Shown here in pieces: positions 63,080 to 64,000 of a DNA stretch of 64,000 nt. The DNA is from Salinicoccus luteus DSM 17002. GTDB taxonomy: Bacteria; Bacillota; Bacilli; Staphylococcales; Salinicoccaceae. The stretch spans positions 412,765-476,764 of the forward strand of contig NZ_JONV01000006.1 in the NCBI RefSeq assembly GCF_000712035.1. The letters are read 5' to 3'. Made by a program: the position numbers and the translations under genes. Below the pieces are notes generated by a model. That model was not told where the DNA came from. It worked only from the letters and a program-made list of their open reading frames with translations, and did no database searches. Numbering within the stretch: the first letter of the stretch is position 1; each line of letters opens with the position of its first letter.

Positions 63080-63993
63080 CTAGGAGATACATTTTCTAAA
63101 TCCTGCTGCGTCTGTATAGGCATAGATGTCATTATAGAATTCGGCGTTGAAGCCAATATGGAGCAGTGTCCGGTGCAGATAGGCATAGATATTATAGACG
63201 GGTTCCCCTTGGCCTCTATGATGGCGTTTCATGGCCTTTACGAGGGATTCCAGAGCATAAACGAGTGCCTCAGTCTGTTGGTCTGCATCGAGGTCAAAGG
63301 TATTGAGACTGTTCATTGCCGTTTTGTAGAGGGCGGTCAATTGGGCATCACTGAAGAAGGGTTTAAACTGCTGATAAACCCGTTAAACTGCTGATAAACC
63401 CGGCTTGGTACGATGTGGTTGTCGAATGTGGCTGATTTGATGTTTTCGATGCGTTCCAATCTTAATTTATTTCTCATGCGCTTATATCTACGGGTAGTAC
63501 TACTGAATATAGAATTTAATAGTTTTAAAGAATACATAGTTTGTTTTTTGACTTTGATGTACGCAAAGGCTTGTGCCTGTTGGCTTTTGACGGTCTTTTT
63601 TACCTGCTCACGATATGACACTTTGCGATATGACACTTTCTTTTTTTGCACGGCCTTCTGCTGACCCACTGTATTGATGATGTAGACATTTGCGCCCTTT
63701 CCCCCGGCTTTTCTGCGTGAAGTATTGGCCACTGTAATAAAGCCATTGTCCTTGAGATATTTCAGATGGCGGTGGATGGCACGCACGGAGCGATTGAGTG
63801 CCTGGGCGATGGTCTTGACCTTCAGGTGGGAGACCCCGATGATCTTGCAGGAATATCGTTTCAGCAGGTTCAGCGTTTCGTAGTGCACCCTGCTGATTCT
63901 GGCATTGAACTGTCTGACGGTCTCATCCATTTCTTTGATGCTGTCGAAGTTCTGGTAGTCGGTGAAGCTGACGATTTCGTATTGAGTGGTCAT
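63080..63993 (-). pseudogene. Plasmid-type helix-turn-helix protein gene, frameshifted
   Basis: The N-terminal part (218 codons to the premature stop at 63337) has a winged helix (VKTIAQALNRSVRAIHRHLK, GGKGANVYIINTV) and a basic linker. The C-terminal part continues in another frame (FFSDAQLTALYKTAMNSL ... RKCIS) to 63080. Removing one unit of the 20-bp tandem repeat at 63363-63402 joins the frames into 297 codons (RVYQQFKPFFSDAQL). Proteins of this layout occur on staphylococcal plasmids. The start codon is seven bases from the window edge. Confidence 0.85.
63363..63402. repeat. 20-bp tandem duplication
   Basis: TTAAACTGCTGATAAACCCG occurs twice in direct contact (63363-63382, 63383-63402). 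Twenty is not a multiple of three, so it frameshifts the gene around it. Confidence 0.95.
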
Positions 63994-64000
63994 ATGTAAA

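Noticed and set aside
62677..63394. Short frames on both strands around the long hairpin and opposite the helix-turn-helix gene
   Set aside because: They consist of hairpin sequence or are antisense to the frameshifted gene; no ribosome sites.
55000..64000. Prophage
   Set aside because: No capsid, tail, terminase or lysis genes are present; resolvase, toxin-antitoxin and IS content fit a plasmid or island better.
1..64000. CRISPR array
   Set aside because: No regularly spaced direct repeats of 25-40 bases and no cas genes were seen.

Overview
The window looks like a piece of a Staphylococcaceae chromosome, most probably a Salinicoccus-like halotolerant relative of Staphylococcus; this is an inference from content, not from a search. 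Bases 1 to about 31,000 carry the staphylococcal-type run pbp (left edge) - sodA - DUF1189 - ispG ... znuC-znuB-zur - nfo - cshB - ispH - yqfO - trmK - cccA - sigA - dnaG - ppsR - ccpN-like - glyS - recO - era - cdd - dgkA - ybeY - phoH. Gene density is high, many stop and start codons overlap by four bases (ATGA or GTGA), Shine-Dalgarno sites are strong, and TTG and GTG starts are common. Inserted in this frame are a LysR regulator, a SolA-like amine oxidase, and a GntR-controlled ABC exporter.

From about 25 to 51 kb the genes are mostly metabolic and stress functions: a radical SAM/SPASM protein, a sulfurtransferase, a double-VOC protein, an AAC(6')-like acetyltransferase, a second cytidine-deaminase-fold protein, topoisomerase III, a 2OG-Fe(II) dioxygenase, a glutathione-independent formaldehyde dehydrogenase, a cytosine-deaminase-like amidohydrolase next to a TRAP transporter (dctPQM), an XRE/DUF2178-like pair, a BcrAB-like ABC transporter, and a complete HssRS-HrtAB-like haem-sensing and haem-export system. 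Regulatory signals that can be read directly include a glycine T-box, two Zur-like boxes inside a sigma-A promoter, an operator over a GntR-type promoter, two HssR-type direct repeats with the same geometry, and a 16-bp operator shared by two separate XRE regulators.

From about 51 kb, and especially from 53 kb to the right edge, the sequence becomes AT-rich and mosaic. It holds a set of small three-helix membrane proteins with one decayed duplicate, an IS30-family element, two phospholipase-A2-like proteins, a serine resolvase, a Fst/PepA1-type type I toxin with its antisense RNA and a decayed second toxin copy, and a SigO/RsoA-like two-part sigma locus whose sigma gene has an in-frame stop. 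A perfect 30-bp palindrome with a consensus LexA box lies upstream of that locus. To its right are a glutaredoxin, a tRNA-Cys, a six-cysteine peptide, a cysteine-rich PLA2-like protein, a secreted protein facing a small membrane protein, and a plasmid-type helix-turn-helix gene broken by a 20-bp tandem duplication. The best reading is an integrated plasmid or genomic island.

The most unusual material is the 56 to 62.5 kb stretch: putative exported effectors next to very small membrane proteins, and a cysteine-rich cassette that carries its own tRNA-Cys and glutaredoxin beside an SOS-type operator and a split sigma factor.
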